From positions 26,350 through 39,151 of the forward strand of contig MU646581.1 of the NCBI GenBank assembly GCA_026770585.1: 12,802 nt of DNA, in the 5' to 3' direction. The position numbers and the translations under genes were made by a program. Positions 12,347-12,802 of the stretch are shown in pieces. The stretch is from Baffinella frigidus (lineage: Eukaryota; Cryptophyceae; Cryptomonadales; Baffinellaceae). A model generated the notes under the pieces. That model was not told the DNA's origin. It ran no database searches and was given only the letters and a program-made list of their open reading frames with translations. Each line of letters begins with the position of its first letter. Within the stretch, counting starts at the first letter, position 1.

Positions 12347-12357
12347 GGGTGGAAATT

Positions 12358-12396
12358 CAGGGTGTTTAGGTTGAGGGTTTAGGTTGAGGGATTAGG
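12358..12396. repeat. reverse telomere-like block after the gene
   Basis: GTTTAGGTTGAGGGTTTAGG, then TTGAGGGATTAGG; G-rich strand on top. Confidence 0.8.
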
Positions 12397-12398
12397 AA

Positions 12399-12670
12399 GG
12401 TGCCGCTTATGGAGGGGGAGAGCGCCGTTTATGGCGGGAACAGCACCATTTATGGAGGGGGAAACGCCATCCACACAGCGGACTTCGAATGGATTTCTGA
12501 ATAACCCTTAAGCGTTAAGACCTACGACCCTACGGTAAGCAACCCGTAGGGGCATAAGGGGTTTCCTACGGATAAGGTAACGCAAAGGTGGCTCGATTTG
12601 GGCCGAAAATCCCTTCTCAGCCCTCTGTGGGGGGGGAGACGCCGTTCCTGAAGGGGAAAGCGCAGTTTAT
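12399..12670. repeat. about 22-bp minisatellite split by a foldback
   Basis: Units of GCGCCGTTTATGG(A/C)GGGGGAA type at 12401, 12422 and 12443 stop at GCCAT (12470). They resume at 12630 as GGGGGGAGACGCCGTTCCTG and AAGGGGAAAGCGCAGTTTAT after the inserted element. Confidence 0.75.
12471..12630. mobile_element. CCATACAG foldback family, copy 3
   Basis: CCACACAGCGGACTTCGAAT, then GGATTT, pairs imperfectly with AAAATCCCTTCTCAGCCCTC, then TGTGG. Internal CCCTACGG..CCGTAGGGGCAT stem. Most of it is the reverse of 10174-10305. Confidence 0.78.
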
Positions 12671-12719
12671 TAAATACAAGGCACAACCGTGGAACGCTCA
12701 ACGCTCAACGCTACACCCG

Positions 12720-12802
<83 letters not shown>
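12720..12802. repeat. 83-nt C homopolymer at the window end
   Basis: Uninterrupted C from 12720 to the end. No other homopolymer here exceeds about 14 nt, so a sequencing or assembly artefact is likely. Confidence 0.95.

Overview
The window looks like nuclear DNA from an alga or other protist with a large, repeat-laden genome. It is full of degenerate plant-type telomere-like repeats (CCCTAAA and variants), foldback elements and minisatellites. I see no bacterial operon signals, tRNA, rRNA or CRISPR. A green alga of prasinophyte type or a dinoflagellate would fit, but the sequence does not decide between them.

The main content is one split gene on the + strand, about 11.7 kb long (676-12346). 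Ten short exons (28-118 nt) join, with every intron GT-AG and every phase matching, into a 753-nt frame of 250 codons plus TAA. The product is a class I SAM-dependent methyltransferase of the METTL21-like family (Pfam Methyltransf_16). The exons are 676-793, 2953-3047, 3980-4030, 5477-5569, 7050-7114, 8815-8842, 9371-9426, 10102-10162, 11205-11306 and 12263-12346. None stands out as a long ORF; they were found by reading family motifs across candidate splice sites: ELGA|GCGLPSL, VIATD, LDW, GSDLIYD, and a C-terminal NLYTI segment.

The most unusual property is that at least eight of the ten exons have partial copies of themselves in the neighbouring introns ('exon echoes'), usually covering an exon edge and its splice site. 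They lie at 429-496 (exon 1), 2787-2837 (exon 2), 3831-3979 (exon 3 acceptor), 5219-5291, 5742, 5864 and 6281 (exon 4), 7266-8319 (exon 5), 10306-10374 (exon 8), 10727, 11061 and 11519 (exon 9), and 12095 (exon 10). Most are disabled, out of phase or truncated. A few could still be spliced: an in-phase exon 9 copy, and an alternative last exon that ends in telomere-like sequence.

Region by region: 1-660 telomere-like array with an exon 1 echo; 662-793 exon 1; 794-2952 intron 1, with telomere-like DNA, tandem repeats, a foldback element and a decamer array; 3048-5476 introns 2-3, with several foldbacks; 5570-8814 introns 4-5, with exon 4 and 5 echoes, a three-copy foldback family, a 161-bp palindromic element with a recognisable empty site, a CTT microsatellite and a nested foldback; 8843-10101 introns 6-7, telomere-like repeats and a 173-bp foldback; 10163-12262 introns 8-9, exon 9 echoes and a 254-bp TIR element; 12347-12802 downstream flank with a minisatellite split by a foldback, ending in 83 consecutive C. 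One lysine/alanine-rich coding-like fragment on the minus strand (6442-6557) is the only hint of a second gene.
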